From Candidatus Hydrogenedentota bacterium (GTDB lineage: Bacteria > Hydrogenedentota > Hydrogenedentia > Hydrogenedentales > SLHB01): DNA of 6,627 nucleotides. The notes under the pieces are model-generated. The model was not told the DNA's origin. It made no database searches and saw nothing but the letters and a program-made list of their open reading frames with translations. This document shows, piece after piece, positions 5,572 through 6,627 of this stretch (position 1 is the stretch's first letter; each line of letters starts with the position of its first letter). Made by a program: the position numbers and the translations under genes. Location of the stretch: contig JAJDAB010000029.1 of assembly GCA_029262095.1 (NCBI GenBank), positions 1 through 6,627 of the forward strand, written 5' to 3'.

Positions 5572-5636
5572 GGGGGCGCCAAGTATCCACCTTAGCCTAG
5601 TTCGTATTCGAACACCCTGCCAAGATGAAACTTGGC
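5572..5636. other. Hairpins between convergent genes, possible weak terminator
   Basis: The gap contains GTTCG-TATT-CGAAC (5600-5613) and GCCAAG-ATGAAA-CTTGGC (5619-5636), both perfect. A third copy of the arm, GGGGGCGCCAAG (5572-5583), could pair instead with CTTGGC and the following CTCCC. None has a T-run on either strand. They sit where transcripts of the 162-aa gene and rsmI converge, so a factor-dependent or bidirectional end is plausible. Confidence 0.4.
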
Positions 5637-5656
5637 CTCCCGGCGCTATGAACATC

Positions 5657-6493
5657 TCACGTGCCGCTATCCGCGACTGCTGCAGTGTATACCCGGTTTT
5701 TCGGGATTCCCGTTTCACGGGCGACCGCTTTGATGGCGTCCCGCTGAGAAATGCCGTCTTTCTGCATGGCGGATTCCACACGCGACCGCAGTTCATCGTT
5801 AGAGATGTCGGGGGCGGCGGTGGGCACGTATACGATAAGCACGCACTCGCCTTTGATCGCACGGCCATCGAGTTTTGCCAATACGTCTCCGGCGGTTCCG
5901 GTGATGACTTCTTCGTGCAGTTTGGTCATTTCGCGGGCGAGCGCAACTTCGGCGTCGGCTAGGTCACATTCGATGGCTTCAATGGTCGCGTGAATCCGTT
6001 TGGGGGATTCAAGAAAGATGTGCGTCCCTCCGGCGTCCGCCAGCGTTGCCAGCATTTGCTCGACTTGCATAGCTTTTTTGGGGAAGAAACCGTGAAATGT
6101 GAAAGAATCGCAGGGCAACCCCGAAATGGAAAGGGCTGCGATTGGTGAAGACGGACCTGGGACGGCGACGACATCGATACCCGCCTTGTGCGCGGCGCGA
6201 ACGATTCGATAGCCGGGATCGGAAATACATGGCGTACCGGCATCGGTGATTAGCGCGACGTCGGCGCCGTCGGTCAATCGTTGGATGAGCTCATCGGCGC
6301 GCGCGTCTTCATTGTGATCGTGGTAGCTGACGAGTTTCGTGTCGACGGAAAAGTGTTTGAGCAGCGTGCCCGAATGTCGCGTGTCTTCCGCGGCGATGAG
6401 ATCGGCTTTTTGCAGGGTCTCGATTGCTCGGGTGGAAAGGTCACCGAGGTTACCGATGGGGGTAGCGACAATGTGCAACCGACCCGCAGCCAT
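5657..6493 (-). CDS. rsmI: 16S rRNA (cytidine1402-2'-O)-methyltransferase
   Basis: RsmI uses S-adenosylmethionine to 2'-O-methylate C1402 of 16S rRNA in the decoding centre, working with RsmH, which N4-methylates the same base. The 278-aa length is standard. The tetrapyrrole-methylase fold is plain: VATPIGNLGDL (9-19), AEDTRHSG (35-42), YHDHNE (57-62), LITDAGTPCISDPG (81-94), VPGPSSPIAALSISGLP (111-127) and FHGFFPKK (133-140), then FLESPKRI and REMTKLHEE. The C-terminal tail (about 230-278) carries the usual small helical extension. The ATG at 6491-6493 places the first strand at the normal position. No clear ribosome binding site is visible, but it starts 6 bp after the stop of carB, so translation may be coupled. 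Nothing is damaged. Confidence 0.97.
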   Translation of the reverse strand: MAAGRLHIVATPIGNLGDLSTRAIETLQKADLIAAEDTRHSGTLLKHFSVDTKLVSYHDHNEDARADELIQRLTDGADVALITDAGTPCISDPGYRIVRAAHKAGIDVVAVPGPSSPIAALSISGLPCDSFTFHGFFPKKAMQVEQMLATLADAGGTHIFLESPKRIHATIEAIECDLADAEVALAREMTKLHEEVITGTAGDVLAKLDGRAIKGECVLIVYVPTAAPDISNDELRSRVESAMQKDGISQRDAIKAVARETGIPKNRVYTAAVADSGT

Positions 6494-6499
6494 CGCACG

Positions 6500-6627
6500 T
6501 CACGCGCTGGGCGCGTCGGCCGTGCCGTGATACTCCTGCAACGAAAGGACGGAGGGCGTCTCGTTGCGCATGGCGCGGATGCCCAACACGGCCGCGCGCG
6601 CGGCGGCGAGTGTCGTCATCGTGGGCA
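6500..6627 (-). CDS. carB: Carbamoyl-phosphate synthase large subunit, C-terminal end
   Basis: The last 42 codons before the window edge end in a TGA at 6500-6502. The frame reads PTMTTLAAARAAVLGIRAM near the edge, then SLQEYH close to the end. The TTLAAARAAV and SLQEYH pattern is that of the C-terminus of CarB, which makes carbamoyl phosphate for pyrimidine and arginine synthesis. This end belongs to the allosteric (MGS-like) domain. A nine-residue tail follows SLQEYH. I judged this from the tail alone, so the upstream sequence should confirm it. A separate 39-aa gene starting at the ATG at 6617-6619 is less likely. Confidence 0.82.
   Translation of the reverse strand, partial: PTMTTLAAARAAVLGIRAMRNETPSVLSLQEYHGTADAPSA

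Noticed and set aside
5701..5735. Second copy of the ATTCCCG...CGGG palindrome core
   Set aside because: It lies inside the rsmI coding region and encodes conserved C-terminal residues; only a short core matches, without the outer arms.
5365..5868. Minus-strand frame of 167 codons across the rsmI 3' end and the 162-aa gene
   Set aside because: It overlaps two convincing genes and the product has low-complexity, non-protein-like composition.
1..6627. Evidence of a mobile island, phage, toxin-antitoxin, defence system or CRISPR array
   Set aside because: No integrase, transposase, direct-repeat array, tRNA or attachment-like duplication was seen, and the gene content is core or scattered accessory.

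Overview
The window reads as chromosomal DNA of a flagellated, free-living bacterium with moderate GC content. It carries a flagellar hook-junction gene with a sigma-28-type promoter, a twin-arginine lipoprotein, an ETF-type acyl-CoA dehydrogenase and housekeeping genes (rsmI, carB). The lineage cannot be fixed from the sequence. Nothing points to a phage, plasmid, insertion sequence, CRISPR array, tRNA or rRNA.

Layout. 1-720 (-): 5' part of flgK, with a TTG start and a FliA-like promoter at 801-828. 872-1291 (-): small DoxX-like membrane protein. 1292-1489: gap holding a 52-nt imperfect palindrome that looks like a REP-type element. 1490-1948 (-): small cysteine-rich, probably exported protein. 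Its promoter has the layout of a MerR-family-controlled promoter, and its best start codon is followed three codons later by a stop. 1973-2123: divergent promoter region. 2124-3959 (+): ~600-aa acyl-CoA dehydrogenase, apparently a single-gene unit closed by a clear intrinsic terminator. 4148-4990 (+): Tat-exported calcineurin-like metallophosphoesterase. 5074-5562 (+): 162-aa protein I do not recognise. 5657-6493 (-): rsmI. 6500-6627 (-): last 42 codons of carB, 6 bp upstream of rsmI.

How they relate. Most neighbours look functionally unrelated. The clear transcription units are carB-rsmI, the flgK unit under sigma-28 control, and the acyl-CoA dehydrogenase. The part most worth a second look is 1490-2032. 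It combines a MerR-type operator and promoter, a protein with five Cys residues in the predicted mature part, and a stop codon in the signal-peptide region. I see no complete new multi-gene system here; the remaining findings are local signals.
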